DNA of 64,000 nt from Doryteuthis pealeii (GCA_023376005.1 CM042181.1:23736049-23800048), one strand, 5' to 3'. Shown: positions 43,085 to 55,214, numbered from the stretch's first letter. Numbers and translations: made by a program. The notes: a model not told the origin generated them from the letters alone.

Positions 43085-45545
43085 GTCTATTTTAGGGTAA
43101 TACTTTTTTAGTACGTCGTACGCTTACTCGATCAGGAACGGCGAGCTTTAGACACGCCCAGAAATGTTTACCAGTACGACAGATTTGATAGAGAGCAAAA
43201 AAAAATGGTCATTGACATTTAGAAATAAAACAATTATTTTATCTTTAAAACGTAATATGTTTCAGCTTAGAAAATTGAAAGTTTTAAATTAAAAAAAAAA
43301 CTGGTTCTACGAATATTTTTAATTCATTTACGAAAACAAAATTTCTTTATTTACCTTTCGTTTACGAAGAAAACAAAGTTTATTTTATTCATATTTATTT
43401 AGAAATAAAACAATTTAATTCCCTATTTTTATATAAATTTTGTAATTACAACTTTTAAACACTAAAAATTGTGTACGAATCTAATTCTTTAGAAATCAAA
43501 CAATCATTTTTAGGTTCCCTTCCCTCCATAAATTCTAAGTAGATTTTTGAGATTTGTAAATTGAAAGTTTAATTTTTTTTAAATGGTAGTTTCCTATTTA
43601 ACCAACAAAAGAAATTGCGATGAAATTGTACTTGTGCATTATTTGAAATGAAGTTAGCTGTTATTAAAAACAGTATCTATGCTATGTTCGAAGTTTATAG
43701 CGTCCCGCCATTTTCTCTAGCGTAATAAAAATTAAAAGTCACCGAGATTGGTATTTTCAATGCAACCGCATGTTTTGACTCGAACATAACATAAAAACTG
43801 TTTTTAGTTTTTAACAGCTAACTTCATTTCAAATAATGTGCAAGTACAATTTCATCGCAATTTTTTTTGTTTTTTTGTTGGTTTTATAGGACTTAATCCC
43901 CAAAAAAACTTGTTTTTGTTTTACTAAACTTTTATTTCTAAATGTAAATAAACATTTTCTTCTCTTATAGAATACAATTCTATATTTTTAAATAAATCCA
44001 CGTACACATTTCTTTTCCCAAACACACAACACAATCCTTTTCCCAAACTTAAGAAAAAGAGATTAAAACGAACACATGAACACAAATTCTTTTCCTAAAT
44101 TTAAGGAAAAGTGATTAAAACAAATGTTTACACAAAAATCAAAATCGATTGGCTAGGTTAGTATTGCTTACTGCTACGTACGCGCGTTTGTGCCAAAAAG
44201 TTAATTACTTTTTGATCCGACTAGATATCATAAATAGACAGAAGAAATCAACAAACAGACAGACTTCATCTCACGTTCAAACCGGACACACCCGACGACC
44301 ACAAACAAACACACGAATCCCGTCTCGCTGCCAGATAGAACACGACCAAGTCAACACAATTACTACTATTACCATTTACTCGTACCACTGCATTCGACAT
44401 CAGGAGTCCGTTTTCAGCAGGTCGCGTATACAAACTTGATTCTCATTTCTGCCCACATCTAAACAAACTTTTCCAAACTTAACACAAGAACTTTTTACAT
44501 TTTACATTACACATATTATATCTACACTATTCCTTTTGAACATTTCACATATTATTGCAAATTTATTCTCTGAATAAATTTATTTGTTATTTTATAATCA
44601 TATGCATTTGTTTTATCATTTCTCCGTATTTTCTACCTAAACTGTGTCATATTTTTTATTTGTCATTCATAATATTATTGAACACATTCTCATAACCCTC
44701 TATACTCTCTATCAAATCTGTCGTACTGGTAAATATTTCTGGGCATGTCTAAAGTTCGCCGTTCCTGATCGAATAAGCGTACGACGTAACAAAAAGGTAC
44801 AACAGTTTATTTTATGTTTATCTAAAAAAAAACGTAATACTTTTTCTGGTAATAAAGGACTATTTGCTCGTAAATTCCTACCATAAAATAAACTGAACCC
44901 CCATTTTATGTCCGTGTTTTTGTATTAAATGTTTTATTTTTCTTGCATCCGTTATTTTACAGTACAAAATATATTTTATTTATTTATTTTAATATTCAGT
45001 TCAATGTTTATATTCTAAAAATATTTATTTGTGAGAATGTTTAGTTTTAAAGTGGGGGTTCTTTTTACAATTTAGGCATAAATTGGATCCTCCTTTTATG
45101 ACCGTAATTTTGTTTTTTCGTCGACGATGATTAAAATCTGACGTTTTTATTTTAGAGTACCAAAGCCAAAAAGAAAAGAAATTACAACAAACGGTAATAT
45201 TCAACTTTTTACTCGTAAATTCCTTCCATAAAATTAGGCTTGGGCATTTTATGGTAGGAATTTACGAGTAAAAAGTTGAAGTGTAAAAACGAACCTCCAC
45301 TTTAAAACTAAGCATTCTCACAAAATAAAAGCTTTTAGAATATACACATTGAAGTGAATATTAAAATAAATAAAGGAAATATATTTAGTATTGTAACATA
45401 ACGTGTGCAAGAAAAATAAAACATTTATTGCAAAAACACGGACATAAAATGGGGGTTCAGTTTATATTATGGTAGGAATTTACGAGCAAATAGTCCTTTA
45501 TTACCCTTTTTCTATCCAAAAATATTTGTTTATTTAGGGTACTAC
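43085..45545. mobile_element. large compound inverted-repeat region
   Basis: Several nested inversions are visible. 43088-43200 pairs with 44712-44805 (cgtacgcttactcgatcagg, cagtacgacagatttgatag with their complements). 43600-43700 pairs with 43785-43870 (aaatgaagttagctgtta with its complement). 44845-45075 pairs with 45235-45510 (tttgctcgtaaattcctacc, ccattttatgtccgtgtttt with their complements). No coding was found. It looks like fold-back elements inserted into or derived from one another. Confidence 0.7.
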
Positions 45546-45549
45546 TTTC

Positions 45550-46030
45550 TTTGGCAAAATAGCCCGGACAGTGACCAGGTCACTTGGGCGGGGTTTGCAT
45601 AAAATAATCTGTTGATTTCTTAATTAGCTGCTGCTGATTTTGGTGGTTCCTGGCTGCAGCCACATTGTCATTATCTTATGAATAATTTCGATTAGCATTC
45701 TCTTCTTTCTTAGATTACGGTAAATTCACGCTGAAAGCACCGGTTCCTGCTTGATCACCAAAGTTAAGCATCGATTAGCATATTCAATATTTTATTAGGT
45801 GTCCACTTAGACAAAAGTAGATATCGTAAGTCATTTATTTATCAAAATGAATTGATTCGAAAAGGCTTGATATACTGTAAAAATAAACTAACCAATCTTC
45901 TTTGTTATTTTCATCACTAACTTTCGACCGGTTCACTTTCCAACCTTCTTCGTGTGTATTTTATATCCAATTATCTTTTCTGAAAAATTATTGCTGTTTT
46001 TTTTTCTATTTTCTTTTTTTTCTTTTTGTG
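45550..46030. other. unassigned DNA
   Basis: No exon or repeat recognised. The GC-richer strip near 45560-45600 and 45725-45775 is too short to identify. Confidence 0.4.
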
Positions 46031-46036
46031 AGTTTT

Positions 46037-46067
<31 letters not shown>

Positions 46068-46097
46068 TTTTGTGTGTGTGTGTGTTTTTTGCTTTGA

Positions 46098-46132
<35 letters not shown>

Positions 46133-46265
46133 TTTGTTTTTTTGTTTTGTGTGGGGGGGTCTGTGTTTTTGTTTGTGTGGGTTTTTTGTGTGTGTATGTG
46201 TGTGTGTGTGTGTTTTTTGTGTGTGGGGGGGGTTGTGTGTGTGTGTGTGTGTTTTTTTTGGGGGG
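46031..46265 (+). repeat. (TG)n-rich low-complexity tract
   Basis: About 230 bases of TG, TTTTTG and G-run mixtures. The several overlapping frames across it on both strands are simple-sequence artefacts. Confidence 0.95.
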
Positions 46266-46559
46266 TCAATTTATATTTTTTCAAATTTATATTTATTATA
46301 TAGATTATTTCAATCATAAATAAGAAGTAAAGATTTTAAAATCTATACTAGATGTAACATACTCTTGAGGAGGACTGGAAAAGAAATCAACTAAAACGAA
46401 GGGATTGCAACAATAAATATGAGGATACTCGTCTTAATTCTTTCAATAATGACTGACTTGTCTCCGAATTTCAGAAAATTTGATGATTTCGAAATGATTG
46501 ATTCATCACAAATTGCAATCTTCGATTACAAAAACAAGTTCACTCTCCATTATTTTTTC

Positions 46560-46945
46560 GCCCTGTCGCCTGGGGCGTTACACCAACTGCACCTCTGCAA
46601 AGGGGTGAGATTCGCCCAGTGGGGCCACCTATTGGCGTGAGTAGCGACCCGTGATGCTTAAGGATAGAACTCAGGTGGTTGGGCAGTCCATGACATGCAA
46701 TACTCCATTTTGGAACTTACTTGGGCTAGACGGGCGGTCGGAGAGGCCCCCTCAGATCAATCGGCTGGTCACGTCAAGCCCTAGCACTTATGATTGTCCC
46801 AACCCTATTGCCCTCATGGGAAACCCCAACCCTTTTTATCATATGGATGATAGAAGGCAGTGACTGGGGGTCTTCATGTCCTAAACTTTATCTGATGGTA
46901 AGGTTCCAGTTCTGGAGATCTGGGTAATATGGAGCACCCTTCATC
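46560..46945 (+). repeat. repeat family B, 3'-truncated copy
   Basis: Starts cctgtcgcctggggcgttac, includes cacctctgcaaaggggtgag, gtcacgtcaagccctagcac, caaccctttttatcatat and ggtaaggttccagttctgga. It lacks the aaggttgatatg end. Confidence 0.78.
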
Positions 46946-47039
46946 ACTGAATGAACGTATATTTGTACGTGTCCGTGCGTTTACGTGTGTTCATGTACAC
47001 ATGCAGGTGTTAAGGGAAACTTTAAATTTCGAGTTCCCT

Positions 47040-47254
47040 CCAATTTGGTTCCTTTGGTAATCCTCTCAGGTAATCCGAGGTTCCTTCGTCGATTATTGTG
47101 AGTAGACTGAGAAAGAATCAGCGCTTAAGTAATATATCAGCCACGCAGTATGGCCAGCGATTGGCTAAGGAACAACCACATGATCTCGCCTAGTCTATAA
47201 GATTAGGCAGGGAATTAGCACACACCTTATATAAGTAAAAAAAATCCAACACAC
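47040..47254. repeat. LTR-like direct repeat, copy 1
   Basis: About 215 bases repeated at 48242-48460 in the same orientation, with about 90% identity by eye (gattattgtgagtagactga, tatggccagcgattggctaa, ccttatataagtaaa). The palindromic TTATATAA could act as a TATA box on either strand. Confidence 0.75.
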
Positions 47255-47259
47255 ACCCT

Positions 47260-48060
47260 TTTTTATTGGTTGGCTGTTCCATTACAAAATATTAAATCAC
47301 ATTTTTTTATTGCTAATCTTATTTTTATTAATGTTTTTATTATTGTTATTTTGTTATACTATAGAAGGGGGGGATATATGGGGGGAAATAGATATTCGAA
47401 TCAAGAAGTTCCTGCTGAGGGGGGACCAAAAACAAGCGAGTTCTCCGTTTTCTCACAAGCCAAACTTTCTTTTGGTCAACACATTCTTCGTCTTCGTCAA
47501 GCAGCTGGAAAATCCGTCGGCGTAGTCGAAATAATCTTTAACAGTTCAAAATCGCAATTCCTATTTAGTTTTGTTTCTGTTGGACTAAAATCCATTTCTT
47601 TACTGGGTCGTTCGCAAAGCGCTTCGTCGTCGACTGCTTCTTCTACTGCTAACTACCCAGCGCTCGACTCACTTGTTATTTATCGACATATTTATCCAAA
47701 CATCCGGGCACATCAGTCGAACCTCGTGTCCGTCCAGTGCCCAAATCGCATTTGTTTTTGCGTGCGGGAGGACGCGAGTTCGATCCCGGCAGGCAAGACA
47801 ATGTCTTACTCTTTTTCCTTTCTCGTTCTCCGTCACATATACTTAATTATATTGTTATTAGTATTGTCCCCTTTTCTTTCATTTTTTTCTTTTTCTTTTT
47901 TTTTTTTTTTATATATATATATTTTTTATGTTAATTAATACTAAACAAAATTAGATAGAAATACAATACAATACAAGTTAGTGGGTTTAGTAGTTTTAAT
48001 TGGACTGGTTTTATGTCTTGCCCAAGACATCCGTTTTGGGGGTTTCTATCCCTCTGCATG
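47260..48060. other. region between LTR-like repeats, unassigned
   Basis: A 222-codon frame at 47270-47938 is open but has no family signature, and ends in T-rich low-complexity sequence. At about 47764-47800 a box-B-like gcgagttcgatcccggc marks a tRNA-derived fragment. I do not call a gene. Confidence 0.35.
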
Positions 48061-48061
48061 G

Positions 48062-48240
48062 AAGACAGCTGGCATATTCTACGGCATATTATGTAATTGT
48101 AGGGTTCTTAAATATCCATGGAACTTTGTCTCCCATATTTCATAACTTGATTCTTCGCCATTGAAGAAAATTCTTGCGTTTCTAGGCCCATAACCTGTTA
48201 AGTTTTTAAGTGCCATAATTGATTCTAGGTAGAGAGTCCT
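48062..48240 (-). pseudogene. retrotransposon gag-like fragment (copia-type?)
   Basis: On the minus strand an ATG near 48217 opens MALKNLTGYGPRNARIFFNG, EESSYEIWETKFHGYLRTL, QLHNMP, then a stop. The pattern F.G...YE.WE.KF.GYL...L.. is that of the N-terminal part of copia-type Gag (UBN2-like) proteins. It begins right after the LTR-like repeat at 48242-48460 when read on this strand, which fits an element whose interior is mostly deleted. Confidence 0.45.
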
Positions 48241-48241
48241 C

Positions 48242-48460
48242 CGATTTGGTTCCTTTGATAATTCTCTCAAGTAGAGAATCCTAGGTTCCTTTGTTGATTA
48301 TTGTGAGTAGACTGAGAAAGAACCAGCGCTTAAGTAATATATCAACCACACAGTATGGCCAGCGATTGGCTAAGGAACAGACCACATGATCTCGTCTAGT
48401 CTATAAGTATAGGTAGGGAACTAGCACACATCTTATATAAGTAAACAAAAATCCAACAAA
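48242..48460. repeat. LTR-like direct repeat, copy 2
   Basis: Second copy of the 47040-47254 repeat. It also carries catcttatataagtaaac about 60 bases upstream of the cysteine-rich exon. It could be the 5' LTR of the minus-strand gag fragment, or might lend promoter sequence to the plus-strand exon. Confidence 0.7.
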
Positions 48461-48548
48461 TTCAAAGCCGATCATTTACAAACATTTAGAATAATGAATT
48501 TATCGATTTATGTAGAGCAGAGATTTATATTTCTTTTTTCAATTTCAG

Positions 48549-48790
48549 TTAAAGTCTGGACATTGGTCAACGCTACTGAATATACATCGACCGATCTATG
48601 TGGAGTGGGAATAATGCCAAATTGCGATGGACTGCCCTGTGAAGATCTCTGCCAATATCCCGACTGCGACCAATTCGCAAAAATGGCCAATCTGTGTGTC
48701 ACTATAAAGAACATTTCATCGCAGACTGACAAGTGTATCGTGAATCTACGACCAAATTTGGAACTATATCGTTTAGAGTGGAATTGTTGA
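48549..48790 (+). CDS. cysteine-rich secreted-type terminal exon
   Basis: An acceptor (ttttttcaatttcag, ending 48548) precedes 242 bases ending in TGA. With one base from an upstream exon it reads KVWTLVNATEYTSTDLCG, VGIMPNCDGLPCEDLCQYP, DCDQFAKMANLCVTIKNIS, SQTDKCIVNLRPNLELYRLE, WNC. Eight cysteines and the potential N-glycosylation sites NAT and NIS indicate an extracellular domain. The acceptor is phase 1, as is the donor of the lectin-like exon at 39365, so both could belong to one gene. I do not recognise the domain. An ATG at 48494 in the same frame gives an alternative in which translation starts here. Confidence 0.55.
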
Positions 48791-48794
48791 ACCC

Positions 48795-50078
48795 CCCAAA
48801 AATGTATTGTCGTAGACAGACGCAATTTTTTAATCATGTTTTAGTGGAAATTCAATTAGCTTGTTCGACAACACGACATCGAAAATGCTTTATATTATTA
48901 TTTTAATTCTTGTGAACTTTTCACATCAGCTCTAACTGGTAACATAATGGGGGGATATGAGTGTAACACTGACGTGACGGAAGAGTTTTTAGCAAGCAAT
49001 AACGTGTTAAATAAGAATGGAAAAGTTTTAGGATGAATCATCAATGCCATATAGTTTTGTATCCATTGGATGAGTCGTGAAACATGGCGAAGTGGTGGAG
49101 AGGATGAGTGAGAGGTCAGAGTGTGAACTGAGTCTGGAAGAAGGCGCTGAGAGAGTGAGACATGGTGCTTTTGTTCTTAGCAGTTGTGACTTTGGGAAAA
49201 ATAAAAATCTCACGATAAAAAGAAGTGGACTTGTATTATTACTAAAAGCTATGAATGGTAAAAGGCAAGATGTCACCGAGCACACCAAGTTTGTTTCCAG
49301 ACTCCAAACAACAATAAATTATCATCTGACACCACCATCGACTCAGCAACTAGGATTTCAGCATCTCCAATGTAGTACCGGTCCTGAGATAAGTACGCAA
49401 CTAGTATTTCAATATCAACACATCATTATTCCATTTGGAAATGAGTACCGTAATGTAACAAACGTTGACACGTCGTCTCTCCATTCCGAAAGGAGAGCGT
49501 AACGTAACAAACATTGATTTGGTCCCGTGACCTTGCTCTCCAACTAGGAAAGGTCGAACTTGGGCTGCTAACATCCGCAACGTGGCGCCTTAAACACTAA
49601 ACAAATAATAGAATAAAGATGAAAGGCATTCACAGAAAAAAGGATGTAAATAAAAACGGCCAGGCAAAGAAGACAAAAAGGAAAACTACACGGCACAACA
49701 GTTAGGGAATTTCAATATTTAAGTGAAAAAAAAAACAATTAGATACAAAATATAACAATACATTTATAGAGAGAAAAATAAAAGAAATGAACATATTCCA
49801 TACAAACATTTTTTTGTTTGTTTAAATAAGACAAAAAGAAAAAAAGAAGACAGGAACAAAAGACAGAAAAACAAAAAGAAAGATTCTATTTACACACATT
49901 TTAAAAATAAAAAAAAATGAAAAAGCAAGGAAATTGGAAAAGTATACACGTCAGAAGCTGGTAGAATAGAATGAAAAATCTGAAGAACAGGAAAATAATA
50001 GAATGTAAAATCATCCTGGCTAAAAAAAATGTTAAAATGAAAATGTCAATTGAAAAGAAACCTTTTTTCTTGATGTCT
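48795..50078. other. unassigned DNA
   Basis: The 141-codon frame at 49077-49502 is open on the plus strand but has no family signature. The block 48940-49600 has retroelement-like composition (a tttggtcccgtgacc motif near 49518) without identified ends. The remainder is A-rich. Confidence 0.35.
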
Positions 50079-50080
50079 AT

Positions 50081-50503
50081 TCAACAGCTTCTATTATACT
50101 CTATCACCGTAGAGGTGTCCGGCTCATTTGCAATTATAGCCGTGAACAAGCATACCTTCTAAAAACTCCCATGTCTTCATGGAGAGACCCTTACCAAGTA
50201 GTTCCAGTACGAAGTAAATGATAACCTTTCGAGGTAACTTTCAGCTCTTCGTTGAACTCTTAACTCTACAAGAACTCTTTCTTCTTTCCCTAGGACTTTC
50301 GTTCTAACTGTTTTGTATTTGTGTTTTTGTTAAATATGCTCCGACAATAAAGTCTGTATTTTATTATGTACCTCTTTGTTGGAAGTTGTGTAACTAACTT
50401 ACGTTAGGAAGTTTTTCTGAGGCCTCCTAACGTATTATAAGAAATTGTCTTAGCCACGGAAGTTAGAACCACATTTTAAAACTTATACATGTAAAGACAG
50501 AAC
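50081..50503 (+). repeat. LTR-like repeat, left copy (inverted partner 54812-55214)
   Basis: About 420 bases recur inverted at 54812-55214 (gaggtgtccggctcatttgc, cttaactctacaagaactct, aggcctcctaacgtattata). It contains ccgacaataaagtctgtatt, a polyadenylation signal near a transcript-end-like segment, as in LTRs. Two solo LTRs in opposite orientation, or the arms of a 5.1 kb element, would both explain it. Confidence 0.7.
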
Positions 50504-50644
50504 AGATGCATATATCAAACAATACAAAAACAAAATTAAAAATAATTAAAGGAACTCGGAGAAATGGTCATCATACAAAAATAAAACATTGAACTACACA
50601 CTTGAAACCAAATAACTTACTGGATAATATTTTTAGAATATCTA

Positions 50645-51385
50645 TGGTGCCCGTAATATAATGGTTATAGTCGTCAGAAATGGACACGGTGACAAACAGT
50701 CTCGTTCGAATGAGACTGGTTGCATTTCACATAAGGTTGATACTCTTGGGAAATGTATGAATTCAACTATACTCCCTCCTGTGATAGAGAACACGAGGTG
50801 AGTGGCGAACGTCAAGGCCTGCCGTATTCTCGAAGGAAGTGGGCTAGGCTTTGCCTGACATGTAGGACTGTATAATCGAACCCGCTTTCTTTAGAATGCA
50901 AACATTGTCTCCGAAGTCGAGAAGCTACAGTCCCGGATGTAAGCGCCAGGTGCCCGGATGATAGCTATGAGGATTCCGGAGGACGGGTTTGGCTCGAGAA
51001 TCTCGTGTGTGGGGCGCAGACACCCGGATGTTGAGGAGAAACTAGTATAAGTAGAAGTGGGGTGACGACAGGAGTCGAGTCGCGATTTTGAATTGCTGAA
51101 GATTTTACGACGACGGATTTTTCAGCTGCTGAAGATTTTTTGAGTTGATAAAGATTTTTTGACGGCGACATCATTGTCAACAAGTCGAATATTTATTATT
51201 TTTCCCCTCAATTTTTTTTTCATTCTATACCTCCATTTATGGGTAAATAGTAAAACACACTGGCTTATTTAAACTTGGTAAAGCAACTGATCTAGTAGAA
51301 GGAAAACCTGTTTGATTCCACTTAAAAAACTGACCTTGTGTCACATCCTGCTCGTGTGAAGGGATTGGTAAATACATACAGAATC
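50645..51385 (+). repeat. SINE family A copy split by a 450-base insertion
   Basis: The head and first half of the body are at 50645-50779 (tataatggttatagtcgt; caactatactccctcc). The body resumes at 51235 (atttatgggtaaatag) and runs to the type II tail (cttgtgtcacatcctgctcg, ggattggtaaatac). The break lies exactly where the LTR below is inserted. Confidence 0.8.
50780..51229 (+). mobile_element. solo LTR inside the SINE
   Basis: A 450-base GC-richer insert starts TGTGATAG and is bounded by the 5-base duplication CCTCC (50775-50779 and 51230-51234). A TATA box (ctagtataag, about 51045) is followed by ggggtgacgacagga. Size, TG start, promoter and 5-base duplication fit a solo LTR of a gypsy- or BEL-type retrotransposon. 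Confidence 0.7.
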
Positions 51386-51389
51386 TTGA

Positions 51390-54300
51390 CAAAAATACAG
51401 AGAAACTTTTTTCCTAGATTTACATTAAGTTAACGTCCAGATTGAAATGGGAAAATGTCTGATGATACACACTTCTGTTTGACGAGTCCGATACACAAAT
51501 TGGCGGCCATTTGGAGTGTGGTGAGAAAAACAAACTCTTTTTTGGTTTTTATTCGAAAATAAAAAGACAAAAAAAAAGGACTCTGCTGTTCACGGGCTTT
51601 TCTCGCTTGACTATAGAGAATCTGATTCTTATTGACTTTTATACATTTTGCTGAATTCTGGCCCAAGTGGCTGTTGAAACATTTGCAAATAACAATAAAA
51701 ATAATTACCGGAGATACTCGTGTATAAGTCGACCTTCAGTACTAGACGAAGTCAAATTTAGACGAAAATCAAAGTAAATTAAATGACTTGAATATGTTGA
51801 GTTCATCTTTAACATTGTAAGCAAAAGGTATCGTGGTGCTAATTTAAAGGATATCAACAAAAAAGCCAACAGGCAGAATAAAGACGAGTTGACTAAGTTC
51901 AATATCTCGTTCGATATGTGGGGAATGAGAATTTGACATAAATACAGCTAAACTCGAGCACTAAGGAGTTAGAACCCGGACCGTTGGCGTGTTAAGGTCG
52001 CCGGTAGAGATAGCCAATAGCAGCCAGTTGGATAGACAGCGTTAGTCTGTTTGATTTTGTAGGTTATTATTTGCATTTGGTCCCTAATAAAGTACAAGCA
52101 GTTCAATTTGAATATTGATCCATTCAGACCTGACTGTCTGCTGAATACAAGAAAATTACTTTTTGTACAAGGTGAAAATTGGCTTACTTGTTTTTAAGGA
52201 AAATCTTAGTATCGATTTTTTTTAAACGTCAGCCCATTAGGCATCAATAGTCGTTTTTTTTTTTTTTTTTTTGGGGGGGGGGGGTTGGGGGGGTTCAATT
52301 GTGTGAGACTACCTGTTCTGCGCTCTGTACCTGTCTAGACCCCAAGCGTTGTAATATTCTGTGCTGGCCAATTTGAGGGCATGAGTCAGAAACAGTGGTC
52401 ACAAAAATAAAAACAAACAACCAACAACTACAAGTGTTTGTAAACAAGACGCGGATGGAAGAAGGGTGTGTAACAATCTTCAGTTCAAGACAAAAATACA
52501 CAGAGAATCTTTTTCTTCGACACGCACGTGTATTCTTTGTATATTTTATTCTGTTTTTATATTCCACTTCTATTAAGTTTTGCTCGGGCAATAAAGTCAA
52601 TTTGTTATTACTATAGTTGTGAATTGTTCTTCTATATTTAAATCGTTTGGGGAAATGATATCAACAACACACAGACATTTTCTTCACAACAATGAAATCA
52701 TCAGGGAAGTTACATAAAAATAGGAAGACACATTCAAATCTGATATAGCTAATTTGTAGAACAAAGATCGGACGCAGTTCCTTGTGGAATTAAGTTTGCA
52801 TGACGAACAGGAAACACACATTGGCGAATAAGACTAGGGAAAAACGTACACATTATATACTCGGTTGATCCTATCATTAAACCCAGCCTAGAAAAAACGG
52901 CATCCGAGAACCCCTAATAGATAAATAAATGAATAAATAAACCGAAGAGGTATGACGGTATGACACACTGGTTGAGTGAAAATACGGTCCGAAAAAAAGG
53001 AAAATAGAATATGTTAGGTCCATGCGCATGTATATGTGTGGGTGTTTGTCCGTAGGTGAACAAAGGATCAGTCAGAAAGGGTTAATGAAAGCCATAAAAA
53101 TGTACGATCACCTTGAATTGAGGCCACTTAAGAATAATATATATTTTGGTGGCTAGTTTTAAGAGAAAATTGGTCTCGGTCTAATTAATGGTTGGAAAAT
53201 TGGCATCGAGTGGTCTAGAAATAAAGTAATGTCCATGATTTTAGAAGAAATTTCTGCGATAATGTCTGGCTGAAAAAATTAATACCAATTTCGAATCGAT
53301 GGGGTTGTGGATGGGAGAATTCTGCATATATTCAAGTTGGCACGAACCCCTTCAGTAGATCGAGACCGGCTGGTGGAGTGAGAACTTCGTCCAATAGGCA
53401 GTTGATTGATAGAAAATAAGTCAGATCCCACACGATAGAAAGTCAGACTTGTAGTTATTCTTGCAGCCGTCTTAAGAGAACTTCTTGCCAGTTGACGACA
53501 TACATTTAGGAGCCCTCTGCTCTGTCATAAACGGCACAAAGTGTCACACCTTCATCCTCCATTAGCGACCTGTCTTCAAACTTTGCCTTGTCGTATTTTC
53601 TTACCCTTGTAAATCTGTCTTTAGATCGTGCCTTTTGAACCATCCAGCGCAGATAATTACAACGCGAGGTCATCACCACTGTGCAACGAAGGCGCACAAG
53701 TGCAGATCGGGTATTGTCACAATGGTAAAAAAAAACATTTGTATTTATATGGAACTTTATAATGGGCACGTGATACCGTTGATCCTAGTGATAGTAACAT
53801 TAAAGTCTTAAACGATACCTTTTGGTTTTATGTTGTTCTAAGCGACAACTGAGTAAACCAATAAAGTTACTCTAAAACGTACACACGTTCTCACTTTCCA
53901 ACTATCAATACACCATAAAGTTTATATGAATTTATTCTTATATAACATGGTGTCAGAAATAGGATTTGATCTGTTATCCGTGTAAGATTTCAAGGTATTA
54001 TAATAAGTTGGAAGGCTTAGAGTGACCTACCAGCGTGGGTACATATAAGTACAAGAAATATTCCAATCAGTAACAGACTTTATTCCGAGAACAACGGAGT
54101 TACATTTAGGACAAGAATACATATACTAATTACAAATGGTACAGCAATACATAATGAACACATATATATATATGTATAAAGAAAGTAGAACTTCGTCCTA
54201 CAGAAGTGATAAAGAGTTCCTGAAGAAATGTCCCTTATAGCAGACTGAGGGAGGGGCAAGCCACATAAAGGTAGAGGCACAAGCGTCTAACCCATGTGAA

Positions 54301-54800
54301 GTGTTTGCTGGTCCAGCGGGAAGAGGATTCAAAATTCTCGGTTCACTGACTAAATACTCTGGCCCCCTATTCGCAGAAACCTACAGCAAGGGAAGATAAC
54401 TCTTCTAGACCGTACATCAATCCAAACAGGGGCAGACAATCGCTACATCCGGACCTTATTTGATTCAGAATCTTTTCGTCGTTTTTCTGATTTTTTCACT
54501 CCGTTTCTCGGAAGACGAACATAATTGTCTCCCCTGGTATTGTTAGCGGGGCTTTCCACATCACGCATAAATTCAATACCTTAAGCCTTTCTCTTTGAGA
54601 CAGCTTTCTTTGAAGGATTAACACCTTCTAGTTTTCTGTCTTTGCTTTGAACAAAGGACAAATGTATCCCAGCTCTGTTTATAAAACAGAATTATATTGC
54701 AACTCACAAAACAACCATGGAAGACATGGAAGTCTTTAGTTATCCCTTTTTTTATTACACTGTTTTGTTAATGGGACTTAATTTTGTTTTTTATTGTTTG
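51390..54800. other. unassigned DNA between inverted LTR-like repeats
   Basis: No confident gene. A possible 100-base exon lies at 53625-53724 (acceptor ctgtctttag, donor AATG|GTAAAA). A G-run/T-run tract is at 52255-52295. Short polyadenylation-like signals near 52590 and 54075 hint at more LTR debris. Confidence 0.35.
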
Positions 54801-54811
54801 ATATATGCTTC

Positions 54812-55214
54812 CGTTCTGACTTTACATGTATAAGTTTAAAATGTGGTTTTAACTTCTGTGGCTAAGACAATTTCTTATAATACGTTAGGAGGCCTCAGAA
54901 AAACTTCCTAACGTAAATGAATATATACAACTTCCAACAAAGATACATAACACAATACAGACTTTATTGTCGGAGCATATTTAACAACAATGCAAATACA
55001 AAACAGTTAGAACGAAAGAGTTCTTGTAGAGTTAAGAGTTCAACGAAGAGATGAAAGTTACCTCGAAAGGTTATCATTTACTTCGTACTGGAACTACGTG
55101 GTAAGGGTCTCTCCATGAAGACATGGGAGTTTTTAGAAGGTATGCTTGTTCACGGCTATAATTGCAAATGAGCCGGACACCTCTACGGTGATAGAGTATA
55201 ATAGAAGCTGTTGA
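54812..55214 (-). repeat. LTR-like repeat, right copy (inverted partner 50081-50503)
   Basis: Reverse complement of the left copy with a few differences, including the cagactttattgtcggagc segment. See the left copy. Confidence 0.7.

Noticed and set aside
46031..46317. Overlapping frames of up to 133 codons on both strands
   Set aside because: They translate a TG/T-run microsatellite and have no complexity beyond it.
46419..46560. Signal-peptide exon (MRILVLILSIMTDLSP)
   Set aside because: No splice donor follows, and the frame runs straight into repeat family B.
47270..47938. 222-codon open frame as a gene
   Set aside because: No family signature. It spans a tRNA-like fragment and ends in T-run sequence between LTR-like repeats.
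49077..49502. 141-codon open frame as a gene
   Set aside because: No recognisable domain and no splice or promoter support. The surrounding sequence looks like retroelement debris.
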